DNA from: Corynebacterium tuberculostearicum
GTDB taxonomy: Bacteria > Actinomycetota > Actinomycetes > Mycobacteriales > Mycobacteriaceae
Direction: 5' to 3'
DNA length: 64,000 nt
NCBI RefSeq assembly: GCF_030503735.1
Contig: NZ_CP073096.1
Location: 1,922,001 to 1,986,000, forward strand
Shown: one piece after another, positions 25,569 to 32,910 of the stretch
Numbering within the stretch: the first letter of the stretch is position 1
Layout of the letters: each line of letters begins with the position of its first letter
Made by a program: the position numbers and the translations under genes
The notes under the pieces: model-generated
Databases searched by the model: none
What the model saw: only the letters and a program-made list of their open reading frames with translations
What the model was told of the DNA's origin: nothing

Positions 25569-25664
25569 GTTTGGTGATGGTGGTCATGGTAGCGGGAGTT
25601 TTACTCAACCGCCAACCCAGGCACAGGAACCCGTGGGCAACATCACCGTGAAGGAGAACAGGCA

Positions 25665-26069
25665 ATGCAAAACAGTAATTTCAAGATCGGCGAGGTCGTT
25701 GACCAGACTGGGTTGTCGATTCCCACCTTGCGTTATTATGACAACGTCGGCCTGATTACCCCATCGGGGCGTAGCCCTGGTGGGTTCAGGCTTTATAGTG
25801 AGGCTGATGTACGTCGTGTTTTGCTGGTGCGACGGATGAAACCGCTGGGGTTTACTCTGGATCAGATGCGAGAATTCCTGGAAGCTGCGGAGATTCTTCA
25901 TAGTTCAGATGGTGGGCAGGACAGTGATCCCGCACAGCAGGCACGGAGTAATGCCAAGGCCACCCTTGCCGACATTCGTGAGGAGACGCGCACCCGCTAC
26001 GAAAAGCTACGCAAGCAAATTGCCTACGCTGAGGAATTCCTCGATCTGGTCAACACCCTGGCACCCTAA
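25665..26069 (+). CDS. MerR-family regulator
   Basis: A 134-residue regulator. The winged HTH occupies residues 5-75 (FKIGEVVDQTGLSIPTLRYYDNVGLI, GFRLYSEADVRRVLLVRRMKPLGF), followed by a dimerisation coiled coil to the end. There are no cysteines in the C-terminal region, so it is not a classical metal or redox sensor. It is divergent from the SulP transporter and probably controls it. Confidence 0.9.
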   Translation: MQNSNFKIGEVVDQTGLSIPTLRYYDNVGLITPSGRSPGGFRLYSEADVRRVLLVRRMKPLGFTLDQMREFLEAAEILHSSDGGQDSDPAQQARSNAKATLADIREETRTRYEKLRKQIAYAEEFLDLVNTLAP

Positions 26070-26289
26070 AGTGCCCCCATCCTTCGCAGGGAGAAAGAGA
26101 CCATCCGATTGAATGCGCTCTGTCGAGTCGCGTTCCAGATGAAGTGGACGAACGCCCGCGGCCTCTCCGGAGTGGATGGCGATAGTGCAGAGGACTTCTG
26201 AAATCCGTGCAGACGACTCCTCAAAACGACACAGTCATCCAAGGTCACATAATCGAAAATTGTCACTTAACCCGTTATTTTACCTACGC

Positions 26290-26458
26290 GGTGCTGTTGC
26301 AAAGTTGGGCCAGGGTCGAAAAGCCTACCCTCAAGACATTAGTTGTCCTTGCTCCGGGGTGCTTAAGCTGTCTCGAATATCCGGCTGACGATCACCGCGT
26401 CTGGGTTCGGGTGCCCGTAGGTAAACATCGTGCCCTGGCCCAACTTTGCAACAGCGCC
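26290..26458. mobile_element. 169-bp IS6-type deletion derivative (MITE-like)
   Basis: Both ends carry the same 26-base terminal repeat with one mismatch (GGTGCTGTTGCAAAGTTGGG, then CCAGGG). Between them lie only ~22 codons of a transposase C-terminus (MFTYGHPNPDAVIV on the minus strand). The element is thus an internally deleted relative of the IS6 family, distinct from the IS1628-like copies. No 8-base target duplication is visible (ACCTACGC left, GTCTAAAA right). Confidence 0.8.
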
Positions 26459-26486
26459 GTCTAAAAGTATGTTCAGATCTCCTTGT

Positions 26487-26980
26487 TTAAGGATTGAAAA
26501 CTGTAGTGTCTTGCTGTGGAGGCAGCAAGGTGGCGTATTGAGATGCCAAGTAAGTCCCGTCTTCCCACTTGGCTTTCAGCATCCTGGCGATACACATGAC
26601 AGTGACATGGTGATCGCCTGCTCGGTGCAGAGATACCGCTTCTGATTGCGCACTGGCTCCGCTGACCCAAGTGCCCTCCACTAGCAGCACGTGCCGACCG
26701 GCGACTGCAGCAGGATCTATCACTGAAAAACGATCTGGGCTTATTGTGTGGGACGCGCCGGTGTTATCACCTGAAGATTCTAAAGCCGCTGGTGTGAGAC
26801 GATTTCGGATATATGACCGAGAGCAGAATTGAGGGCACTAGCAAGTGCCCCACGGTCGCGTCCGGGACTGCGGTTGGTAGAGGGGACGTGAGTTATCACT
26901 TCTACCGGACTGACTGCTTGAGCAAGAGTTGGAAGATTATCTCGTAACGTGGTGTACCCTAACCGACTTAACTCAGTGTC
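26487..26980 (-). pseudogene. Frameshifted phosphoribosyltransferase-like gene
   Basis: One frame gives THVPSTNRSPGRDRGALASAL. After a frameshift near 26815 another frame gives SVIDPAAVAGRHVLLVEGTW and SGASAQSEAVSLHRAG. The second part matches the PRPP-binding loop and flanking strands of ComF-like phosphoribosyltransferases. A stop codon also closes the frame upstream at 26981-26983, so the N-terminus is missing. The gene is dead unless the frameshift is a sequencing error. Confidence 0.7.
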
Positions 26981-27269
26981 CTAAATTGTTCATGACACGT
27001 GCAGTTTTATCAATCATGACCGCAACTTCGTGTTGCTCGTAAACATTTTGCATATTCCGGCCAAGGCTGACGTCTATCCACCCATTTGTGGCATGTTCTG
27101 ACTTTGTCTCCGTTGCAGCTATGGCATCAATGATATTGCTTTGGTCTTTCCAACGGGCATCATTCAAAATGTAGACCACGGCCTTGTCCCAGGCCTGCTC
27201 AAAGCTTGGCTCCCTACCGTAGAAGAACGTTGTCTTTAAAGTCGGCGAATATACGCGAAATTCAAACAT
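26973..27269 (-). CDS. Unknown 98-residue protein
   Basis: I do not recognise this protein. It starts MFEFRVYSPTLKTTFFYGREP and has amphipathic helices and a basic end. There is no signal peptide or membrane segment. Its last bases overlap the pseudogene that follows. It lies in a run of unrelated, poorly conserved genes of the island. Confidence 0.5.
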   Translation of the reverse strand: MFEFRVYSPTLKTTFFYGREPSFEQAWDKAVVYILNDARWKDQSNIIDAIAATETKSEHATNGWIDVSLGRNMQNVYEQHEVAVMIDKTARVMNNLGH

Positions 27270-27367
27270 GTACCTTATTGTAAAAGTGGGGTGTACTCAA
27301 ACAGAACAAAACCCGGGACACTTCAGATTTCAGAATCAACCTACGTAGTTGATGAACAGCCAGACGG

Positions 27368-27895
27368 TCATCGGTGCTTATGGACAGGCAAGTAAGTAGT
27401 CCTAGGGGAACTCCCAAAGACTGCGGCGAGAGGATGCGCTTTCCAGTTTTCCCCAGTATGGAGAAGGTGTTCTATCCCGGCTTGGCAAAACATACCGGCC
27501 CAAATCTGCGCAGTCATCTTTCCAATACGTTTCGTTGACCTCAACTGCAGCGCCGCCGCAAACTCACCCGTAACTCTGTCGGGCTGGTTGAGCACTGAAA
27601 ACACGAAAGAATAAGGATCCGCGCTCAATCTTTTTATCGCTTCGCCAAACTCGTCGGTCTGCTTCACGAGCAAATTCTGATAAATATCATCAGTCTGCTC
27701 TTGCTCTTTAGCTGAAACAGAAATATAGCGCTCAGTGAGCGTAGTCAAACTGAGTAATGGTATGTTGACGAGTTCTGTTTTTGAAAAAACACCAATTCTC
27801 GCAAGATTCAAGCGGACGTCATCGACCGTCTCGGCCTCGGTTAACCCCCGAGCCCACACATCAGCTTCCAACGCACCACACCTTAATAGAGGCAA
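27368..27895 (-). CDS. Unknown 175-residue helical protein
   Basis: I do not recognise this protein. The sequence is mainly helical (EQEQTDDIYQNLLVKQTDEFGEAIKRL). The only start in frame that gives the full length is a TTG at 27895 with GGAG just ahead; the protein could start later or be a truncated remnant. It may form a pair with the 98-residue gene downstream, about 100 bases away on the same strand. Confidence 0.45.
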   Translation of the reverse strand: MPLLRCGALEADVWARGLTEAETVDDVRLNLARIGVFSKTELVNIPLLSLTTLTERYISVSAKEQEQTDDIYQNLLVKQTDEFGEAIKRLSADPYSFVFSVLNQPDRVTGEFAAALQLRSTKRIGKMTAQIWAGMFCQAGIEHLLHTGENWKAHPLAAVFGSSPRTTYLPVHKHR

Positions 27896-28231
27896 ACTCC
27901 ATAATTACAAGTGTAACGATTGCTTTGGAAACTCCACTCACCTGAAGGCGTCTGTCCAAGGGTCGTTACGTTGTATGTAAACTCTGTGAAATATTTTCCA
28001 TCACCACTTCGACAACGTCTCTGTTCCACCCCACAGAGCCGAATCTTGAATCCTCAGGACACAACAGCCAAATCTTCCTTGCAGAAAGTGAATGCTGGAA
28101 TAGACTCGATTTTCTAAGAAAACAGCAAAAACTGGGTACTGGGCTAAATCCGCAACCTGTTTTTCGACAAGACTTTAAATCAACATTCAGGGGCTTGGGT
28201 TATACGCCCTGCATAGCCCGAAAGGAATCTC
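27896..28231. other. Intergenic stretch, nothing recognised
   Basis: This stretch lies between two divergent unknown genes. It is AT-richer than the core. Apart from a GAAAGGAATCTC ribosome site before the gene at 28232 I see nothing to name. Confidence 0.4.
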
Positions 28232-28723
28232 ATGTGGCTTGACGGATACCATCAGCACTTCGGAAAGATGCTGGAAGCTTTCCTTTCAACAACAGTCCCC
28301 ACGACACTTGCAGACCTGACGCCTCTTCAGCGCAAGCAGGTCACCGATGGCACAAAAGAGTTTCCCTTCGAGATCGTACTCGAAATCTTAAACTCTAAAC
28401 ACAGCTATGAAGAGAAAGTATCCCGCATCCTCGCCATCAACGGCACATGGATGAATGCGATGTCAGGGAGTCAGTGGGCAATTGGCCCTTTAAGTAGCAC
28501 GGCCCACTCCGAAAGAGTAGGTATAGGCATCAGATGGGACGAGATCGCATTTTCACCGTTGTTAAACATCGCAGAGAACCTTATCGATACGTATCCCATC
28601 TGGCCGGGCGTGCTTATGGAATTTTCTCACATGCAAGAAAGTAATCGTGATTACTACGGTCAAGTCCTGGGTAGTGGTGTATCTGTTTTCGAATCTGGGG
28701 TTAGTTTCATGGCGGTGGTTTAG
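28232..28723 (+). CDS. Unknown 163-residue protein
   Basis: I do not recognise this protein. It has a good ribosome site (AAAGGAA). The sequence is soluble and mixed alpha/beta, with a Trp-rich start (MWLDGYHQHFGKMLEAFL) and a hydrophobic end (GSGVSVFESGVSFMAVV). The stop codon is only about 30 bases from the IS256-family transposase end, so the C-terminus may have been altered by the insertion. Confidence 0.55.
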   Translation: MWLDGYHQHFGKMLEAFLSTTVPTTLADLTPLQRKQVTDGTKEFPFEIVLEILNSKHSYEEKVSRILAINGTWMNAMSGSQWAIGPLSSTAHSERVGIGIRWDEIAFSPLLNIAENLIDTYPIWPGVLMEFSHMQESNRDYYGQVLGSGVSVFESGVSFMAVV

Positions 28724-30120
28724 GGGCCATCTCGGGGATAAGGGGTGAGGGTATTCACGCGGCGATCTCCTGGTTGTTGTCGCGGTCCTCGTCGATGACC
28801 CCAGCGGCGATGATCTCTTTGGTCTGTGCCAGGCTGGTCAGTGACATATAACGCTTCTGTTGGATCCAGTCATCGTGCTGTTCGGCCAAAACCGCCCCAA
28901 CAAGGCGCACAACAGCGTCTCGGTTTGGGAAGATTCCTACGACATCGGTACGCCGGCGGATCTCCCTATTGAGCCGTTCAGTGGGGTTATTCGACCAGAT
29001 TTTGGTCCACACCGCTCTCGGCGCAGCGGTAAACGCCAACAGCTCGTCGAGACACTCCTCGAGGTAGGTGGCAACGTGAGGGAATTTCTGCTGGCAGAAT
29101 TCAATAACCTCACGAGCTTGGGCCCACACACTAGCGGCATCGGGTTGCTGAAAGATTGTGTGAAACATCGCTGACAGAGTCGGCCATTGGGTTTTGGGAA
29201 CCTGGGCCGAGAGGTTCTTCGCGAAGTGCGTTCGACACCGCTGCCAACTAGCCTGCGGCAGGCAGTCACCCACGGCTGCTTGAATACCAAGATGGGCCTC
29301 ACTAGTAACGAGGAATACCCCGGTCAGGCCACGGGCGATGAGGTCCCGAAAGAACCCGGTCCACGACGCGGTAGATTCCGCGGTGGCAACCTGCATACCC
29401 AAAAGCTCTCGGTAGCCGTCAGCGTTGACACCTGTGGCCAGCAACACGCTGGTCTTTACGACACGTCCGCCTTCCCGCACCTTCATTGTCAGCGCGTCGC
29501 AGGAGACAAAGTGGTAGGGGCCTTGGTCAAGCCGGCGGGTGCGGAAGTCATCGACCATGTCATCGAGTTCTTTGACCATCTGGCTGACCTGAGACTTCGA
29601 CAAGTTGTTGATCCCAAGGGTGGCCACCAGGTCGTTCATCCTGCGAGTGGAGACTCCTTTCAGGTAACAGGTGGCGATGACTGTGGTCAGGGCACGCTCG
29701 GTGCGGCTGCGGCGCTCTAGCAGCCAGTCAGGGAAAAATGCGCCGGTGCGTAGCTTCGGGATTGCCACATCAATGCTGCCGACTCGGGTATCAAGTTGGC
29801 GATGACGGTAGCCATTACGTGTGTTGGTGCGCTCGGCTGACACGGTGGCGTAATCAGCCCCGCAGACGGTGTCTGCTTGGGCGGAAAGAATCTGGTTGAT
29901 GAAGTCAGTGAGCATTTGGCGCATCAAATCTGGGGACGCTTGAGTCAGTAGCTCTTCGAGATACGCGGTCGGATCGATATGATGAGGGTCAGCGGCCATC
30001 GCAGGGTACTTCCTTTCGAGGATAGGTAAGAGTTGATTCGAAAGGTACCCGCGACGGTCGCCTTCATGCACACCGGCACAAGACTTACCGCGGGCTACAG
30101 ATACACCACGTTAGGGGACG
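28724..30120 (-). mobile_element. IS256-family element (IS1249-like), approximate limits
   Basis: The element is defined by its transposase; the outer limits are estimates because I could not identify matching terminal inverted repeats or an 8-9 base target duplication by eye. IS1249 of corynebacteria is the nearest named relative I can suggest, from family and size only. Confidence 0.65.
28755..29999 (-). CDS. IS256-family transposase, altered DDE residue
   Basis: A 414-residue Mutator/IS256-type transposase. I take the ATG at 29999 (MAADPHHIDP) because the upstream extension has no family character. The first catalytic Asp (CDAL, Asp168) and the final Glu region (NPTERLNREIRRR) are present. 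The second catalytic position reads VTSEAH, with Glu234 where the family has Asp in SDAH. The codon is GAG (complement of 29298-29300). The protein is otherwise full length, so the copy may be catalytically weak or inactive. Confidence 0.9.
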   Translation of the reverse strand: MAADPHHIDPTAYLEELLTQASPDLMRQMLTDFINQILSAQADTVCGADYATVSAERTNTRNGYRHRQLDTRVGSIDVAIPKLRTGAFFPDWLLERRSRTERALTTVIATCYLKGVSTRRMNDLVATLGINNLSKSQVSQMVKELDDMVDDFRTRRLDQGPYHFVSCDALTMKVREGGRVVKTSVLLATGVNADGYRELLGMQVATAESTASWTGFFRDLIARGLTGVFLVTSEAHLGIQAAVGDCLPQASWQRCRTHFAKNLSAQVPKTQWPTLSAMFHTIFQQPDAASVWAQAREVIEFCQQKFPHVATYLEECLDELLAFTAAPRAVWTKIWSNNPTERLNREIRRRTDVVGIFPNRDAVVRLVGAVLAEQHDDWIQQKRYMSLTSLAQTKEIIAAGVIDEDRDNNQEIAA

Positions 30121-30593
30121 CAACCATTACTACCGCCAGCGAATTCAGAAAAACTAGCACTGCTACCACCAGATAGGTACCAGCCCAAACAATAGAACCC
30201 GTTCTTCAACTATTCGCAGGATGCGTATCTACCAATCATTCGTGCAGTTCTTACACTCGACAAACTCACGTATCGCAAGCACCGACTCCTAGTGCTTATC
30301 ACTGACATGAAACGCACACTCTTCCCGAAGATTGCGAGTCACCCCTCCTGACAACGCAAGCCGAGCCTCCGACCATGCGGTTGCAACCGTTGCGAAATCG
30401 ATTTCCCGCACCTTTCACAGACTTCTTTTTGGGCAGCCCTGCCCCATTTCATCGCACGTGCGATGAAACCTGCCAGACACTAAAATTCCTGGTCACCCGA
30501 TGTCACTAAGAGTGCATATAGTGTGGTGTTCCCCAGCCGCTTCGCGGCGTGGGCTCGGGCCGGATTTTCCGGCCCGAAAGCATGCAATGTGAA
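30121..30593. other. Intergenic stretch with two hairpins
   Basis: No gene was seen. Two hairpins lie near the right end: GCCGC-TTC-GCGGC (30536-30548) and CGGGCCGGA-TTT-TCCGGCCCG (30556-30576). The second is 18 bases beyond the stop of the 99-residue gene and may act as its terminator, although no T-run follows. A TATAGT element near 30517 could be an isolated promoter. Confidence 0.45.
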
Positions 30594-30893
30594 CTAATTA
30601 CTCTGCATAAGCCAGGCTTTTAGTTCCTCCTCTGCACGCTCACAACCACCTGGGTAGTTTTCGTTCAGCTCTTCAGCCACGGAGTCAAAGATTTTCTTAG
30701 CGATAGCCTCAGCATGGTCAGGTTGAAGCTGCCCTCTTAAATCATTTAAGGGGGCAGAGAGAGTGACATAAGGACTGGGGCGTAAAGAATAAGACCGCAT
30801 GTCAGCGGCATATATTCGAGGAGTTGTCCCCAAAAACTGAGATTCAAGGACGACGTTTCCAAACACTAATGACGATAGGTTTTTCTCTTCCAT
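30594..30893 (-). CDS. Unknown 99-residue protein
   Basis: I do not recognise this acidic, soluble protein. The C-terminal half is helical (HAEAIAKKIFDSVAEELNENY). Its ATG sits inside one arm of a large inverted repeat whose other arm carries the ATG of a divergent ORF. No ribosome site is visible, so translation may be leaderless. Confidence 0.55.
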   Translation of the reverse strand: MEEKNLSSLVFGNVVLESQFLGTTPRIYAADMRSYSLRPSPYVTLSAPLNDLRGQLQPDHAEAIAKKIFDSVAEELNENYPGGCERAEEELKAWLMQSN

Positions 30894-30948
30894 AGTCGGC
30901 AGTTTACGGAAAATAAGGTGTGTTAACTGCCGACTTATTCAACTATGG
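30890..30948. promoter_or_regulatory. Inverted repeat bearing two divergent start codons
   Basis: GTCGGCAGTT (30895-30904) pairs with AACTGCCGAC (30925-30934), and an outer CCATAG (30890-30895) pairs with CTATGG (30943-30948). The start codons of the 99-residue gene and of the ORF at 30945 lie in the outer arms, both reading ATGGAA. It looks like a shared regulatory region or the trace of an inversion. Confidence 0.5.
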
Positions 30949-31178
30949 AAACTCGGCAGAGAATTAGGCAATCGCTTAATGTCGCCGCTTTTTCTTTGCC
31001 CTCCGGGCGGCACGATTCAAGCCAGCAGGGGCGACAGAACGGCGCAAGACTGCCCGGCTTGTCCGCCAGGACTGGCCGGTGGGCCAGCAACATATTTGGG
31101 TACATTCCGCCCGACCGCGCTTATCAGTCCTGCGGGGCGGTGTGGCGGCTTCTCGCGGCGCGCTGTGTGCCTGTCTAA
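30945..31178 (+). CDS. Small ORF, doubtful
   Basis: A 77-codon ORF (METRQRIRQSLNVAAF...) diverging from the 99-residue gene and starting in the palindrome. Past its stop the same frame stays open and resumes coding-like sequence to 31406 (RLGRQLDGEHLEPDNAAVAIFLF). A nonsense change in a longer plasmid-type gene is therefore possible. No family was recognised. Confidence 0.3.
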   Translation: METRQRIRQSLNVAAFSLPSGRHDSSQQGRQNGARLPGLSARTGRWASNIFGYIPPDRAYQSCGAVWRLLAARCVPV

Positions 31179-31220
31179 GCCGTTGAAGACATAGCGGCGG
31201 TACCTAGGCTAGGGGCTTCT

Positions 31221-31406
31221 GTGCGATTGAGTACGCGAGGACTGAACCGGGGCAACCGAGCCGGACGGCTCGGGCGGCAGCTCGACGGCGAGCACCTGGA
31301 GCCGGACAACGCAGCGGTTGCGATATTCCTTTTCCGCACGACCGAAATACGGGACGTGCAAGGAGGAATCCATGAAAAGAACCCCACGCCCCCACACCAG
31401 TCTTAA
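31221..31406 (+). CDS. Small ORF, possible gene remnant
   Basis: A GTG-start ORF of 61 codons with a plausible amphipathic middle (LGRQLDGEHLEPDNAAVAIFLFRTTEIRDV). It lies in the same frame as the ORF at 30945, so it may be the second half of a broken gene. It overlaps the next small ORF, which has the better ribosome site. Confidence 0.3.
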   Translation: MRLSTRGLNRGNRAGRLGRQLDGEHLEPDNAAVAIFLFRTTEIRDVQGGIHEKNPTPPHQS

Positions 31407-31491
31407 GCGGTTCTCCGAGCTGCGCTCGCTCGCGCTAGGCGCTGCCTTGGGCGCGATTCTTGCCGACCCCATGGCCACGATCCACAGCTGA
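31372..31491 (+). CDS. 39-residue small protein with hydrophobic segment
   Basis: A perfect AGGAGG (31361-31366) precedes the ATG by five bases. The product is a 39-residue peptide with a basic N-terminus and one hydrophobic segment (LALGAALGAILADP), like small membrane peptides of plasmids. It lies near plasmid-type remnants. No homologue is known to me. Confidence 0.4.
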   Translation: MKRTPRPHTSLKRFSELRSLALGAALGAILADPMATIHS

Positions 31492-31594
31492 AACGAACTG
31501 CTCGACCTACTCGTCTTCTGGCCGTAGCGGCAACACACTATTGGCACTCTTAGTGACACCGGGACATAAGCCATCCAACCCAGTCTTGTTAAGA

Positions 31595-31656
31595 GAGGTT
31601 TTACTTAACTGCCTTACGGCAGGGGAACCGTATATTGCTTACGGTATGACCCCCTA
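31595..31656 (+). repeat. Dispersed repeat R3 at plasmid-type gene end
   Basis: The third copy of the repeat family, reading AACTGCCTTACGGCAG then GGAACCGTATATTGCTTACGG and GACCCCCTAC. It abuts the stop codon of the minus-strand HTH gene at 31654, so this is probably the original plasmid context of the repeat. Its inverted-repeat core could serve as terminator or replication/partition site. Confidence 0.7.
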
Positions 31657-32043
31657 CAACTCGGGAAGCAACCCCGCAGTACGTAGCTCTCGCAGATGCC
31701 GTTTGACGGTAGATTCAGACACGCCTGTTTCAGCCATGATTTCTTTGCGCGACGGAAGCTTGCCGGTTTCTACAAAGCTTTGACCGACAAGGGCTTGAAT
31801 TCTTGCACGCGTCGTTTGCCCCTGAACTCGCTTCCTTCGGTGCGTTCGCTCCAGTTTTGCAAGCTCAGACTGCGCATAGTCGCTATCACGGTCTTTCCAG
31901 CGTTGTGCGGCTTTCTTGCCGCCTCTGCGGCCCATCGTGGCCAAGGCTTTCCGCTCGCTGCTCGTGGCTTTACCTGGCGCACTAGAACCGTTGTAAGCAG
32001 CGCTCTTAGATTGAGTGACGTAGCCCCGCACGCGCCTAGCCAT
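31654..32043 (-). CDS. Plasmid-type winged-helix DNA-binding protein
   Basis: A 129-residue basic protein. I take the ATG at 32043 (MARRVRGYVTQSKS), which overlaps the stop of the zinc-finger ORF upstream; the longer reading from 32166 duplicates that ORF's region. The C-terminus is a winged HTH (GKLPSRKEIMAETGVSESTVKRHLRELRTAGLL). It is the last of three coupled genes. The arrangement recalls replication or copy-control genes of small corynebacterial plasmids, but no Rep catalytic motif is present. Confidence 0.65.
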   Translation of the reverse strand: MARRVRGYVTQSKSAAYNGSSAPGKATSSERKALATMGRRGGKKAAQRWKDRDSDYAQSELAKLERTHRRKRVQGQTTRARIQALVGQSFVETGKLPSRKEIMAETGVSESTVKRHLRELRTAGLLPEL

Positions 32044-32170
32044 GGTCTGGCGGTCGCGCATGGGTGGCAGCACGATGCGCAGGGCGGCAGAACCGAGCCC
32101 CCTGCCCCCGCGGATCCGAGCGGGGCGGGATCGGCCCGCCGCACCACTCGCAGGTGCCCTGATCACTCAT
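32036..32170 (-). CDS. 44-residue zinc-finger-like protein
   Basis: A short ORF with CEWC near the start and C-x3-H later (FCRPAH), a plausible four-ligand zinc site. The ATG overlaps the upstream gene's stop (ATGA) and its own stop overlaps the next gene's start region, so three genes are translationally coupled. Small zinc-ribbon proteins of this kind occur on actinobacterial plasmids. Confidence 0.55.
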   Translation of the reverse strand: MSDQGTCEWCGGPIPPRSDPRGQGARFCRPAHRAATHARPPDHG

Positions 32171-32511
32171 GCACCCTCGCTGAGCTCGTCGTCTAGGACG
32201 GCGAGCAGGTCGTTGATCCGCCCGTCGAGCTCCTGGGCCTGGGAGCCGGCCCGATCGAGATCCTCCCGGGCAATCTGCCGAGATTCCGTGGTGGCCTCGG
32301 GAAAAAGCACGTACAGGGCGGGGCTGTCGGGCACGAAAAATTCAGGGGCAAGCGTGCGGCGCAGCCGTACGCGCGGCAGCGCCAGGTGTCGACGCAGACG
32401 GCGACGGCGGCTGACTTGGTTATCGCTGACTTTGAACGCGGCTAACGCCAGCCAGCGCGCCCGCCCCGTCCGGGGCGCTCTATGCGCTCTTGAGCGTCGA
32501 GCACATCACCC
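32167..32511 (-). pseudogene. 3' remnant of a plasmid-type gene
   Basis: The frame is open for about 115 codons with a coding-like, Arg-rich then acidic sequence (ALAAFKVSDNQVSRRRRLRR, EDLDRAGSQAQELDGRINDLL) and no start codon at a sensible place. A neighbouring frame upstream reads LGDVLDAQERIERPG, suggesting a frameshift in a GC-rich run near 32470-32490. It ends in the ATGA overlap with the zinc-finger ORF. Confidence 0.5.
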
Positions 32512-32557
32512 AGGCGTGGTGCAGGCGTCTCAGAACGCGGAGAATCGCTGGGGCTAC

Positions 32558-32910
32558 TTAGGTCCGATCCCCTTCCAGGTCAAGGAAGCTGAAATAGGGG
32601 ACATCCTCAACAGTTTCTCCAACAATCCCGAAGACCCTATTGCTGATTTTGTCGAGATCTTCCTCGTTCTTTTTTCGGACAGGGAAAACAAACTCTTGCT
32701 TTATTACATAAGCTCGAAGATCCTCAAAATCGCCCCTACCTGCTGCTTCGATAGCTAGATTATAGTCGTCTTCTTCGGTTTCCACTGCAACGGGAGAAAA
32801 GTCATCCAATTCGTGAAATTCTTGAGCGAAGGAACTTTTAAACCGCTTTATCAGCCTTTCAAGTTCCGGTTGAGAGCAGTACAAATGCAGCTCTTCAACG
32901 AATTTCTGCT
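32558..32910 (-). pseudogene. 5'-truncated unknown gene at IS6 border
   Basis: About 117 residues of an acidic protein (FVEELHLYCSQPELERLIKRF ... FSFLDLEGDRT) whose start has been removed by the IS6-family element at 32911. The apparent start codon lies inside the terminal repeat of the IS. The composition resembles the immunity-like genes elsewhere in the island. The family is unknown. Confidence 0.6.

Noticed and set aside
26066..26266. 66-codon minus-strand ORF after merR
   Set aside because: No recognisable feature, overlaps the merR end; may be an IS trace but not supportable.
31209..31574. 121-codon minus-strand ORF
   Set aside because: It lies opposite the plus-strand ORFs that have a strong ribosome site, and its translation is Ser/Arg-rich without features.
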